Below, piece by piece: positions 26,839 through 36,641 of a stretch of 64,000 nt of DNA. The DNA is from Anaerovorax odorimutans (GTDB taxonomy: Bacteria > Bacillota > Clostridia > Peptostreptococcales > Anaerovoracaceae). Made by a program: the position numbers and the translations under genes. Every line of letters starts with the position of its first letter. Position 1 is the first letter of the stretch. The DNA is taken from the NCBI RefSeq assembly GCF_024459955.1, contig NZ_JANFXK010000006.1:124001-188000 (forward strand), written 5' to 3'. The notes under the pieces were generated by a model. It was not told where the DNA came from. It saw nothing but the letters and a program-made list of their open reading frames with translations, and searched no databases.

Positions 26839-27438
26839 TTGGATATCAAAGAAAAAGAAGCACTGCTGTGCAGCAAGTATAACAGTATAAACAGACTGCT
26901 GGCTATACATAATGTTGAACGTCAGGATAGGGAAGATCTCCTTCACGAAATCTTTATCAAGGCGCTTCGTAAACTTGGACAGCTGAGAGATGTGGAGAAG
27001 ATGGATGCGTGGCTGTGGAGCATCACCAGAAATGAAGTCAATCGCTATTGGCGCGATATTATGAAAAACCGTGAGATGGTCAAGTCCCTGGATGCGGAGA
27101 CCTCTTACTCTCTGGCAGCGGAGATCGATGACGACCATTACCGCGCTCTGGCAGAGGAGCTGGAACACTTCTGCGAGCGGAGCGAACTGACAGCGGCGCT
27201 GCGTAAACTCAACGAAAAGACACTGATTCTGTTCCGCCTGTATTACTTTGAAGGCTACAAACTGAAAGAAGTCGCTCAGATCACCGGCGATTCTGAGAGC
27301 GCTGTCAAGAGCAGACATAAACGCGGCCTTGAAAGCCTGAGAGAGATTCTTTCTGAAATGCGGGAAAAAGACAAAGAAATGGAAGAAAACGAAGAAACAT
27401 CGACTTTTCCCCTTGAAGTTGAACGGGAATTGTGGTAG
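26839..27438 (+). CDS. Sigma-70 family (ECF-like) RNA polymerase sigma factor
   Basis: Region 2 is visible as REDLLHEIFIKALRKLGQL and DAWLWSITRNEVNRYWRD, and region 4 as LNEKTLILFRLYYFEGYKLK followed by SAVKSRHKRGLESLREIL. The TTG at 26839 gives 199 residues and has AGAAAGGAAAG six bases away; an ATG at 26806 in the same frame lacks a site and would add 11 residues. No anti-sigma gene follows, which is unusual for ECF factors; the next gene is rimP. The Glu-rich tail after region 4 is extra. Confidence 0.85.
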   Translation: MDIKEKEALLCSKYNSINRLLAIHNVERQDREDLLHEIFIKALRKLGQLRDVEKMDAWLWSITRNEVNRYWRDIMKNREMVKSLDAETSYSLAAEIDDDHYRALAEELEHFCERSELTAALRKLNEKTLILFRLYYFEGYKLKEVAQITGDSESAVKSRHKRGLESLREILSEMREKDKEMEENEETSTFPLEVERELW

Positions 27439-27521
27439 TATAATCATGTATCATAAAACTAGACGGTAAGTAGTAAGAGTGGGCAGAACCCACTCTTTCG
27501 TTTTGTGTTAGGGGAGAACAG
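27439..27521 (+). promoter_or_regulatory. rimP-nusA promoter and leader hairpin
   Basis: TATAAT at 27439-27444 with a TGGTAG extension before it gives a plausible start just past the sigma factor stop. The leader holds AAGAGTGGG (27475-27483) paired with CCCACTCTT (27489-27497), then TCGTTTTG. A GAGTGGG/CCCACTC hairpin just upstream of rimP is a recurrent feature in Firmicutes as I recall it, and it resembles a weak terminator, consistent with NusA-linked autoregulation of the operon. Confidence 0.6.
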
Positions 27522-28001
27522 ATGGCAAAGCAGAAAATCAAGGATATCGTAGCACAAGAATTAGAGACGTTTTTAGCTGAAAACGGCTATGAACTATATA
27601 ATGTAGAGTTTATAAAAGAGGGCAGGGATTGGTTCCTGAGAGTCTATGTAGATATGGCGCGCGACAGGGAGGAATCCTTTATCAGTACCGAGGACTGCGA
27701 GAAGATCAGCCGCTTTCTCAGCGACAGGCTGGATGAGACTGATCCGATCCAGCAGAACTACTACCTCGAAGTCTCCTCACCGGGCATGGACAGAGAGCTT
27801 TTGACAGAAGCCCATTATGAACGGTTCGCAGGGAGCGCGGTGGAGGTGAAACTCTACAGACCGGTCGACGGTCGCAAACAGATCGAAGGCACTTTAGAGG
27901 GATTGACAGACGGAAACGTTATCATTATAGATGATAAAGGCCAAAGATGGGAACTGCCGCTTGAACAGGTAGCAAAGACAAACCTGGCAGTGGTTTTCTA
28001 A
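27522..28001 (+). CDS. rimP: Ribosome maturation factor RimP
   Basis: 159 residues, normal size. N-terminal alpha/beta domain with YELYNVEFIKEGRDWFLRVYVD, the VSSPGMDRELL motif, and an Sm-like C-terminal barrel. It aids 30S maturation. It is the first gene of the rimP-nusA-ylxR-ylxQ-infB-rbfA-nrnA-truB-ribF run; GGGGAGA precedes the ATG. Confidence 0.95.
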   Translation: MAKQKIKDIVAQELETFLAENGYELYNVEFIKEGRDWFLRVYVDMARDREESFISTEDCEKISRFLSDRLDETDPIQQNYYLEVSSPGMDRELLTEAHYERFAGSAVEVKLYRPVDGRKQIEGTLEGLTDGNVIIIDDKGQRWELPLEQVAKTNLAVVF

Positions 28002-28022
28002 AACAAGGAGGATTACAGAAAA

Positions 28023-29126
28023 ATGAACAGAGAATTTATCGAAGCCATCGATGCGCTTGAGAAAGAAAAAGATATTTCCAAGGATATTTTGATCGAGGCT
28101 ATCGAATCAGCGCTGGTTTCAGCTTATAAAAAGAATTACGGAACATCCCAGAACGTCAGAGTTAATATTGACCGTGAAGAGGGAGATATCGACGTTTTCA
28201 TGAGAAAAGACGTAGTTGAGGAAGTATATGACGATATGGTGGAGATTTCCCTGGAGGAGGCTCTTGAGATCGACCCCCGCTATGAAATCGGCGACGTGGT
28301 AGAGTATCAGGTTACGCCCAGAGATTTCGGAAGAATCGCGGCCCAGACGGCAAAGCAGGTCGTGGTGCAGCGGATCAGGGAAGCGGAAAGAGGCATGATC
28401 TTCGACGACTACATCACAAGACAGGGAGAGATCATCACAGGAACCGTACAGAGAATCAGCAATGAGACCATTTTTGTCAATATGGGAAAAGCCGAAGGCA
28501 TCCTGGCTGCGACAGAACGGGTTCCGGGAGAAAAATATGACATCAACGACCGCATCAAGGTCTATATCATGGATGTAAAAAAGACCACCAAAGGACCGCA
28601 GGTATTCCTTTCCAGATCCCATCCGGGTCTGGTCAAACGGCTCTTTGAGCTGGAGGTGCCGGAAATTGAAGACGGTACGGTGGAGATCAAAAGCATCGCC
28701 AGAGAAGCGGGGTCCAGAACAAAAATCGCTGTTTATACGGAGGACGATAACGTGGATCCGGTGGGAGCATGCGTCGGTACCAGAGGCAGCAGGGTACAGA
28801 GCATTGTCGATGAACTGTTCGGAGAAAAGATCGACATCATTACCTGGAGCGATGATCCTGAGATCCTCATCAGCAATGTGCTGAGTCCGGCCAAGGTGGA
28901 AAAAGTTATCATCGACGAGGACGAAAAGGCGGCAACGGTAATTGTGCCCGATTATCAGTTATCGCTGGCCATCGGCAAGGAGGGCCAGAACGTAAGGCTG
29001 GCCGCCAAGCTGTGCGGATGGAAGATCGACATCAAGAGCCATACTCAGTATTTTGGCGACGAGACGGAAGAGTCGATCGAATACCTGGACGATGAAGAAG
29101 AGGAGATCGTGGAAATTGACGAGTAA
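28023..29126 (+). CDS. nusA: Transcription termination/antitermination factor NusA
   Basis: 367 residues, the short Firmicute form without C-terminal AR repeats. N-terminal RNA polymerase-binding domain, S1 domain (about 135-200), KH1 with GACVGTRGSRVQSI (near 255) and KH2 with LAIGKEGQNVRLAAKL (near 318). The acidic C-terminus is typical. It binds elongating RNA polymerase and RNA to modulate pausing and termination. Confidence 0.97.
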   Translation: MNREFIEAIDALEKEKDISKDILIEAIESALVSAYKKNYGTSQNVRVNIDREEGDIDVFMRKDVVEEVYDDMVEISLEEALEIDPRYEIGDVVEYQVTPRDFGRIAAQTAKQVVVQRIREAERGMIFDDYITRQGEIITGTVQRISNETIFVNMGKAEGILAATERVPGEKYDINDRIKVYIMDVKKTTKGPQVFLSRSHPGLVKRLFELEVPEIEDGTVEIKSIAREAGSRTKIAVYTEDDNVDPVGACVGTRGSRVQSIVDELFGEKIDIITWSDDPEILISNVLSPAKVEKVIIDEDEKAATVIVPDYQLSLAIGKEGQNVRLAAKLCGWKIDIKSHTQYFGDETEESIEYLDDEEEEIVEIDE

Positions 29127-29154
29127 CCCTTCAAAACCGACCAGGAAGGTACCA

Positions 29155-29403
29155 ATGAGGAGATGCGTGGGCTGCATGGAATCAAAACCCAAGAAAGAGC
29201 TGATTCGGATCGCCGGATACGAGGGGACCGTGACCCTGGACCCGACGGGAAAGGCCAAAGGCAGAGGCGTGTATCTCTGCCCCAGCAGCGAATGCCTGGA
29301 AAAGGCAAAAAAGAAAAAAGCGCTGGCAAGGAGCCTGGGAATGGAGCTGTCAGAAGAACAGCTGTCACAGCTTTTTAAGGATATAGAAGCTTATGAGAAG
29401 TAA
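29155..29403 (+). CDS. ylxR: YlxR family RNA-binding protein (RnpM-like)
   Basis: 82 residues from the ATG at 29155, which has AGGAAGG upstream; a longer in-frame extension would overlap nusA. The MRRCVGCMESKPKKELIRIA start and GRGVYLCPSSECLEKA are the family signature (PF04296). Bacillus members bind RNase P RNA. It overlaps the next gene by 11 bp. Confidence 0.93.
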   Translation: MRRCVGCMESKPKKELIRIAGYEGTVTLDPTGKAKGRGVYLCPSSECLEKAKKKKALARSLGMELSEEQLSQLFKDIEAYEK

Positions 29404-29701
29404 ACTTCACAGTTACCTGGGATTTGCGAAAAAATCAGGGAATCTGGCAACAGGATATAACACTTGCGTTTTCGCCATGAAGAAAGGCAAGGTAAAGCTG
29501 CTCATCGTTGCCGAGGATATTTCGGAAAACACCGGTAAAAAAATAGAAAAAGAAGCAAAGAAATATCAGGTCGACTGCCGGGTGTACGGTAAGAGCGAGG
29601 AACTATCGCAGATGGCGGGGACCGAAGGAAGATCCATCTTTGGGATCACGGATCAAAACTTTGCAGAAGTTATATCAAAGGAAATCGACAAGGATGGATG
29701 A
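29393..29701 (+). CDS. ylxQ: L7Ae-family ribosomal protein-like (YlxQ)
   Basis: 102 residues with the L7Ae/L30e/S12e/Gadd45 fold: [35 protein letters not shown] and the C-terminal helix. It is a kink-turn RNA-binding protein, and non-essential in Bacillus. It overlaps ylxR, so it is coupled to it. Confidence 0.93.
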   Translation: MRSKLHSYLGFAKKSGNLATGYNTCVFAMKKGKVKLLIVAEDISENTGKKIEKEAKKYQVDCRVYGKSEELSQMAGTEGRSIFGITDQNFAEVISKEIDKDG

Positions 29702-29723
29702 ACAGAAAAGGAGGAGTTCAAAT

Positions 29724-32579
29724 ATGAAAATACATGAACTAGCCAAAGAACTTGATATGGATGCCAAGGAGGTTCTGGAAAAAGCCAGATCCATGGGTAT
29801 CGAAGCCAAGGACAAAAACAGCACGCTGGAGGATATTGACGCCACAGCGGTAAAGAATACAATAAAGAGAAGCAAGAGCGGAGCGGAAACGAAAATCGTC
29901 AAAGCGAAGCCCAAGACAGCGGAAAAGCCGGCCGCCAAGAAGGCGGAAATTGATGAGCCCAAGGTAACGGTAAAGGCAGCGAAAATTGCCATACCGGTCC
30001 AGCCGAAAGCGGCAAAACGTCAGCAGACAAAGACCCAGGATAAATCCATGACACAAAAACCGCCGGTAGGAAAGCCGGTTGTGCCGAAGGATCTGGAAAA
30101 ACGGCCGAAGCCGCCCATGGGCAAGCCGGTAGTTCCCAAAGAGCTGGCGGAGCGGGGAAAAGGAAACCAGGCGGCCGATCAGACTGCCGCTGTGAAACCG
30201 GAGAAAAAAGAGCCGGTTCAGCCAAAGCAGCCTGAACAGACCAAACCGGCAGCCAAGCCTGAAAAGGCCAAGGACGCGCAGCCGGCAGCCAAGAAAGAGC
30301 CAAGACCGGTAATTCGCCAGGAAAGACTGAAGATTATTAAAAAAGCTTCGGAAGTCCATGAAGAAGAGCGTATTGCACGGGAGAAAAAGGAAAAAGCCGC
30401 AGCGGAAAGAAAAGCGGCTGAAAAAGAAAAGAAGATCGCTGCCGATAAAGAACGGAACCAGAGAAGAGACAACGGCAGAGATAGCAGCAGAGATAACAAC
30501 AAGGGCCCGAAACGCGATGGAGCAAGACCTCCAAGAAGAGATAACCGCGACCGCGATAATGCGCAGGGACAGGGCGGAAACCGGCCTGCCAGAAAAGAAA
30601 AGACCGTGGATACGGTGCTGGAAAAGCCGTCCGCTCATAAAAAAGTCGATAAGACCAAGGAAAAGAAGGAAAAAGAAAGAGATAAGTTCGCCAAGCTGGA
30701 GAGAGGCGGAAGAAAAGGCGGCAAGCCGCAGCCAACCCGTTCTCTGGAAAAGAAAGTCCGTCCGAAAAAGCAGAATAAACCAAAGCCTGCTCCGGAACCG
30801 GAAGTTGAAGTAGCTGAGATTCCAGCAGGAACTACGGTAATCAATGTACCGATTACCGTAGCCGGACTGGCAGAGCAGATTCAGGTATCGGTTTCCCAGA
30901 TTATCATGACCCTGATGAAAATGGGCGTTATGGCCAACGTAAACCAGAACGTGGATGAAGATACCGTGCTGCTGCTGGCCGAAGAGCTGGGCGCAAGCAT
31001 CGTTATCGGAAAAGTAGAGGACGAGGAAGAAGAGGAAGGTCTGGAAACCTTTGAAGACAAGGAAGAAGACCTGCAGCCGAGAGCGCCGATCATTACGGTA
31101 ATGGGTCACGTAGACCACGGTAAGACTTCTCTGCTGGACGCGATCCGTAAGACAAATGTTACGGCTTCCGAATCAGGCGGAATCACCCAGCACATCGGTG
31201 CTTCCGAAGTAGAGATCAACGGTCAGAAAATCGTATTTTTGGATACGCCGGGACATGAAGCGTTTACCGCGATGAGAGCCAGAGGCGCTCATACTACGGA
31301 TATCGCCGTTCTGGTGGTTGCCGCTGACGACAGTGTAAAGCCTCAGACCATCGAATCCATCAGCCATGCTAAGGCTGCGGGAGTTCCGATTATCGTTGCT
31401 ATCAATAAGATGGATAAACCGGGTGCTAATCCGGATATGGTAAAGAAGGACCTGGCCGATCAGGGCGTACTGGTGGAAGAATGGGGCGGCGATGTAATCA
31501 GCGTTCCTGTTTCCGCAAAGACTGGAGACGGCATTGTCAACCTGCTGGAAATGATTCTGCTGCAGGCGGAAGTATTGGAGCTGAAAGCCAACCCGAATCG
31601 CCTGGCCATGGGTTCCGTACTGGAAGCAAGGCTGGATAAGGCCAAGGGACCGGTAGCCAGCCTGCTGGTACTCAACGGTACCCTGAAGGCAGGCATGAGC
31701 GTCGTTGCCGGAACCTGTTCCGGTAAGATCCGTCTCATGACCAATCACAAGGGCGAAAAGATCAGAATGGCAGGACCGGCTACAGCCGTGGAGATCCTGG
31801 GTCTGACCGAGGTGCCTCACGCAGGCGACGAATTCAATGCGGTTAAGGAAGACCGGATTGCCAGAGAAATCGCCGAACACAGACAGGAAAAGAAGAGAGA
31901 AGAAGTGCTGGCGAGAAATTCCAGTACAACGCTGGAGGAACTGTTCTCCCAGATACAGGAAGGCGAAGTGAAGGAACTGAACCTGATCGTCAAGGGCGAT
32001 GTACAGGGTTCTGTCGGCGCCGTTGTATCCTCTCTGGAAAAGCTGTCCACAGAAAACGTGAGAGTCAAGATCGTTCACACTGGTGTCGGCGCCGTGACCG
32101 AGTCCGACGTCATGCTGGCCGGAACTTCCGATGCCATCATTATCGGCTTCAATGTAAGACCGAGCACAGCGGTTTCCGCCATGGCCGAGCGGGATAATGT
32201 TCAGATCAGAACTTACAGAGTCATCTACGATATTATCGATGATGTGGAAAATGCCATGAAGGGTATGCTGGATCCTGAATTTAAAGAAGTGGTTCTGGGA
32301 ACAGTAGAAATAAGGAATACCTTTAAGGTGCCGGGCGTCGGCATCGTAGGCGGAGCCTATGTTACTGACGGTAAAGCGGTCCGCAATGCGCAGATTCGTC
32401 TGGTTCGCGACGGTATCGTGATCCACGAGGGGAAAATCGCTTCCCTCAAGAGATTCAAAGACGATGCCAGAGAAGTGGCCCAGGGATATGAATGCGGTAT
32501 TGGAATCGAAAGCTACAACGACATCAAAGAGGGCGATATCATAGAATGCTTCCAGATGGAAGAGATCAAACGAGATTAG
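29724..32579 (+). CDS. infB: Translation initiation factor IF-2
   Basis: 951 residues from the ATG at 29724, selected by AAAGGAGGAG. The N-terminal IF2N-like subdomain (about 1-50) is followed by a very long Lys/Ala/Pro/Glu/Arg-rich low-complexity stretch to about 370, then a second IF2N (about 378-435). The G domain has GHVDHGKTS near 460, DTPGHEAF and NKMDKP. Domains II-IV end with the fMet-tRNA-binding C-terminus. It is a GTPase placing initiator tRNA on the 30S. Low-complexity Lys/Glu coding creates several long antisense open frames that are not genes. Confidence 0.97.
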   Translation: MKIHELAKELDMDAKEVLEKARSMGIEAKDKNSTLEDIDATAVKNTIKRSKSGAETKIVKAKPKTAEKPAAKKAEIDEPKVTVKAAKIAIPVQPKAAKRQQTKTQDKSMTQKPPVGKPVVPKDLEKRPKPPMGKPVVPKELAERGKGNQAADQTAAVKPEKKEPVQPKQPEQTKPAAKPEKAKDAQPAAKKEPRPVIRQERLKIIKKASEVHEEERIAREKKEKAAAERKAAEKEKKIAADKERNQRRDNGRDSSRDNNKGPKRDGARPPRRDNRDRDNAQGQGGNRPARKEKTVDTVLEKPSAHKKVDKTKEKKEKERDKFAKLERGGRKGGKPQPTRSLEKKVRPKKQNKPKPAPEPEVEVAEIPAGTTVINVPITVAGLAEQIQVSVSQIIMTLMKMGVMANVNQNVDEDTVLLLAEELGASIVIGKVEDEEEEEGLETFEDKEEDLQPRAPIITVMGHVDHGKTSLLDAIRKTNVTASESGGITQHIGASEVEINGQKIVFLDTPGHEAFTAMRARGAHTTDIAVLVVAADDSVKPQTIESISHAKAAGVPIIVAINKMDKPGANPDMVKKDLADQGVLVEEWGGDVISVPVSAKTGDGIVNLLEMILLQAEVLELKANPNRLAMGSVLEARLDKAKGPVASLLVLNGTLKAGMSVVAGTCSGKIRLMTNHKGEKIRMAGPATAVEILGLTEVPHAGDEFNAVKEDRIAREIAEHRQEKKREEVLARNSSTTLEELFSQIQEGEVKELNLIVKGDVQGSVGAVVSSLEKLSTENVRVKIVHTGVGAVTESDVMLAGTSDAIIIGFNVRPSTAVSAMAERDNVQIRTYRVIYDIIDDVENAMKGMLDPEFKEVVLGTVEIRNTFKVPGVGIVGGAYVTDGKAVRNAQIRLVRDGIVIHEGKIASLKRFKDDAREVAQGYECGIGIESYNDIKEGDIIECFQMEEIKRD

Positions 32580-32595
32580 GAGATAAATAATAAAT

Positions 32596-32967
32596 ATGGG
32601 AAAAGGACACAGACAGGGGCGGCTTGGTGAAGAAATCCGAAGGATCATCAGCGACCTGCTCCTGAGAGAGCTGAAAGATCCCAGACTGAAATCGGGAATG
32701 GTGAGCGTTTCTGCCGTGGAGGTTACTTCTGACGGCAGTTACGCTACCGTATATATCACGGTTTTAGGCCTGGATCTAAAGCACGAGGACAGCAAGAAAA
32801 TTCAGGAGGATACGCTGGCCGCGCTGGGCAGCGCCAAGGGACTGATCAAACGGGAAATCGGCAGACAGGTTAAGCTGCGCCATATTCCGGAATTGATCTT
32901 TAAAATGGACACCTCCCTGGAATATGGACGTCATATTGAAGAAATCATTCAAGGATTGGATAAATAG
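32596..32967 (+). CDS. rbfA: Ribosome-binding factor A
   Basis: 123 residues, normal. A KH-like fold with the family stretch IIRSDLL-like EIRRIISDLLLRELKDPR and the C-terminal LRHIPELIFKMDTSLEYG. It helps 16S 5' end maturation. The ylxP gene found between infB and rbfA in Bacillus is absent. Confidence 0.95.
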   Translation: MGKGHRQGRLGEEIRRIISDLLLRELKDPRLKSGMVSVSAVEVTSDGSYATVYITVLGLDLKHEDSKKIQEDTLAALGSAKGLIKREIGRQVKLRHIPELIFKMDTSLEYGRHIEEIIQGLDK

Positions 32968-32983
32968 CGGAAGTGTGGATACT

Positions 32984-33967
32984 ATGAAGAAGGAAAATCA
33001 ATCATTAGAGCAAATAGGCGGAAAGCTGGCGGAAGCCAGTTCCGTACTGCTGTTTCCCCATGTTCAGATGGACGGCGATGCTCTGGGCTCTTCCGCAGCG
33101 CTTTGCAAAGCGTTGAGAAACGCAGGCAAAAAAGCCTTTATTCTTATTGAAGATGAAGTGCCGGAGTTTCTCAGTTTCCTGGATAACGGGTACTGCACAA
33201 AAGATCAGGACTGCATAGAGGATCCCGATGTCTGTATCTGTATAGACTGCGGCGAAACCTCCCGCTTTCCCGGACGGGAGCAGGCGTTTTTCAAAGGAAA
33301 AACAACCATCTGTGTGGATCATCACACCACCTCGGAGCCTTTTGCCGATTACAATTACATCGATGGCAGCAGCGCAGCCACCGCGGAAATTATCTATAAG
33401 ATTCTGTCGGCCATGGGACTGCCCATTGACAAAGAGATCGGAGAAGCGATTTTTACCGGTATCTGTACGGACACCGGTAATTTTCAGTATTCCAACGCTA
33501 CCAAGGAGAGCCACCTCATTACGGCGGCCCTGTATGACGCAGGAATCGACCATTCACGGATCGCGGTGGAGATTTATCAGAATACCAGAGTGGAAAAGAT
33601 ACGCATTACGTCCAAAATTCTGGACACCCTGGAGGTCTTTGCCGGAGGCAAAGCAGCCGCGGCCTATGTCACACAGGACATGCTGAGGCAGGTAGGCGCC
33701 AAAATGGAAGAGACGGAAGGCGTGGTGGAAACCCTTAGAAACATCAAGGGCGTAGAAGTCGCTGCTTTTGTTAAGGAGCAGGATGAAAATCTGATTAAAG
33801 TCAGTATGCGTGCGAAGACTTCCGGAAACGTGGCGGATATCGCAGCCCTGTTCGGCGGCGGCGGTCATGTAAAGGCAGCCGGATGCACGATACGCAAAGG
33901 GCTCGCGGAAGCCCAGGCAGAATTAAAAGAAGCAATTGAAGAAAGTCTGAGGAAAGCGAAAGCATGA
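32984..33967 (+). CDS. nrnA: DHH/DHHA1 phosphoesterase, NrnA-like
   Basis: 327 residues. DHH motifs include HVQMDGDALGSSAAL, CIDCGE and VDHHTTSE, and the DHHA1 domain ends with GGGGHVKAAGCTI. Homologues degrade oligoribonucleotides and convert pAp to AMP. The ATG at 32984 is taken; a GTG nine bases earlier is possible. It overlaps truB by 4 bp (ATGA). Confidence 0.94.
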   Translation: MKKENQSLEQIGGKLAEASSVLLFPHVQMDGDALGSSAALCKALRNAGKKAFILIEDEVPEFLSFLDNGYCTKDQDCIEDPDVCICIDCGETSRFPGREQAFFKGKTTICVDHHTTSEPFADYNYIDGSSAATAEIIYKILSAMGLPIDKEIGEAIFTGICTDTGNFQYSNATKESHLITAALYDAGIDHSRIAVEIYQNTRVEKIRITSKILDTLEVFAGGKAAAAYVTQDMLRQVGAKMEETEGVVETLRNIKGVEVAAFVKEQDENLIKVSMRAKTSGNVADIAALFGGGGHVKAAGCTIRKGLAEAQAELKEAIEESLRKAKA

Positions 33968-34923
33968 ATTTGACCGGCATAATAAATGTGAATAAACCGG
34001 CTGACTGGACGTCCCACGACTGCGTGGCGGTGATGCGCAGGGTGCTGGGCATTAAAAAAGTGGGCCATACCGGAACGCTGGACCCCATGGCCACGGGGGT
34101 TCTCCCCATCTGTGTGGGCAGCGCTACCAGAATCATGGAATATCTGGATCTGGACTTTAAAACCTATCGGTGTGAAATGCAGCTGGGACTCACCTCGGAT
34201 ACGCTGGACATCTGGGGAGAGATAACGGGCAGGGCCGATGCTTCCGCAGTTACGGAAGAACAGATTCGCAAGGCATTCGAACCTTTTTGCGGAAACATTT
34301 CACAGATTCCGCCAAAATATTCGGCCATAAAGGTTGACGGCAAAAAGCTGTATCAGTACGCCAGGGCCGGCGAGTCCGTGGAGATCAAACCGAGAGAGGT
34401 CTTTATCCGGGACCTTTCCGTAGAAAAGATCGACCTTGCGGAAAAAAAGATCCTCTGGCAGGTCACTTGCTCCAAGGGTACTTACATAAGGAGCATCTGC
34501 CGGGACGTGGGCGAGAACCTGGGCTGCGGCGCGGTCATGTCCGGCCTTGTGCGGACGGCCAGCGGCGCTTTTTCTCTGGAAGATGCCGTGGATATGGAGC
34601 GTCTGAGGAACATGGACCAGGAAGAAGCGCGGGCACTGCTGCTGCCGCCGGATTTTCCGCTGATTCACTTTGGAAAAGTCCTCCTGGATCAGGAGCAGGC
34701 GGCATATTTCTGCAACGGTGGCCACATTTCGCCAAGGGATGTCACCATTGGGCGGGAACCGGCTTACAAAGAAAAGCAGCCCCATATTCAGCTGCGGCCG
34801 GAATACCGGCAGGCTTATAACCTTTATCGAAAAGACGGTGCGCAGGAAACATTTCTGGGAGTCGCCTTTTACAGCAGCAAATATAAAAAACTAGTAGCGG
34901 ATAAAGTATTTTTTAGAGGTTAG
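33964..34923 (+). CDS. truB: tRNA pseudouridine(55) synthase
   Basis: 319 residues. The catalytic Asp lies in GHTGTLDPMATGVLP near residue 40; the RNA-binding TYIRSICRDVGENLG and a C-terminal PUA-like domain follow. It makes pseudouridine 55 in the T loop of tRNAs. It lies between nrnA and ribF, as in other Firmicutes. Confidence 0.96.
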   Translation: MNLTGIINVNKPADWTSHDCVAVMRRVLGIKKVGHTGTLDPMATGVLPICVGSATRIMEYLDLDFKTYRCEMQLGLTSDTLDIWGEITGRADASAVTEEQIRKAFEPFCGNISQIPPKYSAIKVDGKKLYQYARAGESVEIKPREVFIRDLSVEKIDLAEKKILWQVTCSKGTYIRSICRDVGENLGCGAVMSGLVRTASGAFSLEDAVDMERLRNMDQEEARALLLPPDFPLIHFGKVLLDQEQAAYFCNGGHISPRDVTIGREPAYKEKQPHIQLRPEYRQAYNLYRKDGAQETFLGVAFYSSKYKKLVADKVFFRG

Positions 34924-34926
34924 CAT

Positions 34927-35868
34927 ATGAAAATTTTTAATTCACTGGATGAAATCGAGAATATAGAGGAAACGGTGGTAGCCCTGGGGAACTTTGACGG
35001 TGTCCACAAAGGCCATCAGCAGATCATTTCCCGCACCGTGAAAAGCGCGGAGGCGGCAGGCTATAAAAGCGCCGTATTCACCTTTTCCAACCATCCCAAG
35101 AACCTGATGGCTGATAAAATCGTGGTGAAAAACATTCTCTATGCGGATGAAAAAGCGAAGATCATCGAAAGCCTGGGCGTGGACTACATGTTCAACATTC
35201 CTTTTGACAGGCATATCCTGACCATGGATCCCATTGATTTTATCGACGGCCTTTTAATCGACACCTTCCGTATGCGGCAGGCATACTGTGGTTTTAACTA
35301 CCGGTTCGGTTATAAAGCGGCGGGGAACGCGGAGATTTTGATGAAGGAAGGGATGAAAAAAGGTTTTGGAATCCATATTCAGGAGCCCTATGAGATCGAC
35401 GGCAATCTGGTCAGCAGTACCTTTATCAGAAATCTCATTCAGGAAGGAAGAGTGGATCAGTGTATGAAATATATGGGCCGCCTCTATTCCATCGGGGGAG
35501 AAGTGGTGGTAGGAAATAAGCTGGGCAGAACCATCGGATTTCCCACATCCAACATCATGATCGACGAGACCATGGTAACACCGTCCAACGGTGTTTACGT
35601 CACCTACTGTACCTATAACGGCGTGCGCTATCCCAGCGTCACCAACGTAGGCGTCAAACCAACCATCGGAACCTATCACAAAAATGTGGAAACCCATATT
35701 TTCAATTTTGACAAGGAGCTTTACGGAAAGAACATTCGCGTGGAATTCCTGGAAAAAACCAGAGATGAACGGAAGTTTGAAAGCGTGGAGGCCCTGTCAA
35801 AACAGATTACCGATGACTGCATCACGGCCAGATCCTATCACAGGCAGCGGGCAGGAAAAAAATATTAA
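34927..35868 (+). CDS. ribF: Bifunctional riboflavin kinase / FAD synthetase
   Basis: 313 residues. N-terminal FMN adenylyltransferase with GNFDGVHKGHQQII and STFIRNLIQEGRV; C-terminal riboflavin kinase with GRTIGFPTSNI and TNVGVKPTIG. It makes FMN and FAD. In related genomes rpsO follows directly; here an intrinsic terminator and a 6-kb cassette intervene. Confidence 0.96.
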   Translation: MKIFNSLDEIENIEETVVALGNFDGVHKGHQQIISRTVKSAEAAGYKSAVFTFSNHPKNLMADKIVVKNILYADEKAKIIESLGVDYMFNIPFDRHILTMDPIDFIDGLLIDTFRMRQAYCGFNYRFGYKAAGNAEILMKEGMKKGFGIHIQEPYEIDGNLVSSTFIRNLIQEGRVDQCMKYMGRLYSIGGEVVVGNKLGRTIGFPTSNIMIDETMVTPSNGVYVTYCTYNGVRYPSVTNVGVKPTIGTYHKNVETHIFNFDKELYGKNIRVEFLEKTRDERKFESVEALSKQITDDCITARSYHRQRAGKKY

Positions 35869-35881
35869 AACACGAATTTAC

Positions 35882-35909
35882 AAAGAGCTGATACATTTGG
35901 CTCTTTTTT
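35882..35909 (+). terminator. Intrinsic terminator after ribF
   Basis: AAAGAGC (35882-35888) pairs with GCTCTTT (35900-35906), loop of 11, then a T run. Confidence 0.8.
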
Positions 35910-35977
35910 ATTGTGCCGCCGCGCAGCACCTGAATTTGTAAACACGCCTCTAAATTTATATCCGGGTATAAAAATAC

Positions 35978-36008
35978 TTGCAATTCTGACAGGAACGGAG
36001 TATCCTGT
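35978..36008 (+). promoter_or_regulatory. Promoter and candidate TetR operator
   Basis: TTGCAA (35978-35983), 17 bp, TATCCT (36001-36006). A dyad ACAGGA/TCCTGT (35989-35994 and 36003-36008) covers the spacer and -10 box, fitting autorepression by the TetR-family gene that starts at 36036. Confidence 0.6.
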
Positions 36009-36035
36009 AAGTACAAGAGGAAAAGAGGTGAGCGC

Positions 36036-36635
36036 ATGATAGAATCCCGCAGAGCAGCCAATAAAATCAAATGCAGGGAAAAGATCCTCAAAGCGTCCCG
36101 GCGGCTTTTCAGAGCAAAGGGGTATGAAGACACGATGATCGAAGACGTGGCGGAAAAGGCGGAAATTTCCAAGGCCACTTTATATAATTATTTCCCCAAT
36201 AAAGAAAGCCTGCTGGCGGGTACTGCGGAGGAGGAAGCGGAGACGTTTAAACGCTACGTGGATAAGGAGCTGGCACAGACGGAAAGCGGAGAAAGGATTC
36301 GAAAGGCCCTGGCTTTTCTGATTTCAGACAGTATTCCCTTTATCGGAGTTACCAGAAAAATTTTGTATCTCAACTCCTGCGAGAGCAGCCCTCTGTACGA
36401 GAAAACGGAGCCGATCCGCTCCCTTTTCGGCGAGCTGGTGGAACAGGCCCAGCAGGACGGCGTTTTCAAAGAGGAGGTCTCCGGCGAGGATATTCTGGAT
36501 ATCCTGATGGGCGTTTATCTCAACTCCCAGTTCCAGTGGAAAGGCATCGAATCCTATACAAAGGAGATGTGCCAACAGAAAGTAAATCATATTTTAGACC
36601 TGGCGTTGGCAGGAGTATATCAGATAGAGAGGTAG
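36036..36635 (+). CDS. TetR-family transcriptional regulator
   Basis: 199 residues. The N-terminal helix-turn-helix is canonical: REKILKASRRLFRAKGYEDT, VAEKAEISKATLYNYFPNKE. The C-terminal ligand-binding domain is divergent. GAGGTGAGC precedes the ATG. It is the first gene of a five-gene cassette, 6 bp before the aminotransferase, so it probably represses the whole operon from the overlapping dyad and is released by a pathway compound. Confidence 0.92.
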   Translation: MIESRRAANKIKCREKILKASRRLFRAKGYEDTMIEDVAEKAEISKATLYNYFPNKESLLAGTAEEEAETFKRYVDKELAQTESGERIRKALAFLISDSIPFIGVTRKILYLNSCESSPLYEKTEPIRSLFGELVEQAQQDGVFKEEVSGEDILDILMGVYLNSQFQWKGIESYTKEMCQQKVNHILDLALAGVYQIER

Positions 36636-36641
36636 GAAGAC

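Noticed and set aside
29739-31118. Long Leu/Phe/Arg-rich minus-strand frame
   Set aside because: Antisense to the Lys/Glu-rich linker of infB, a well-known source of spurious frames.
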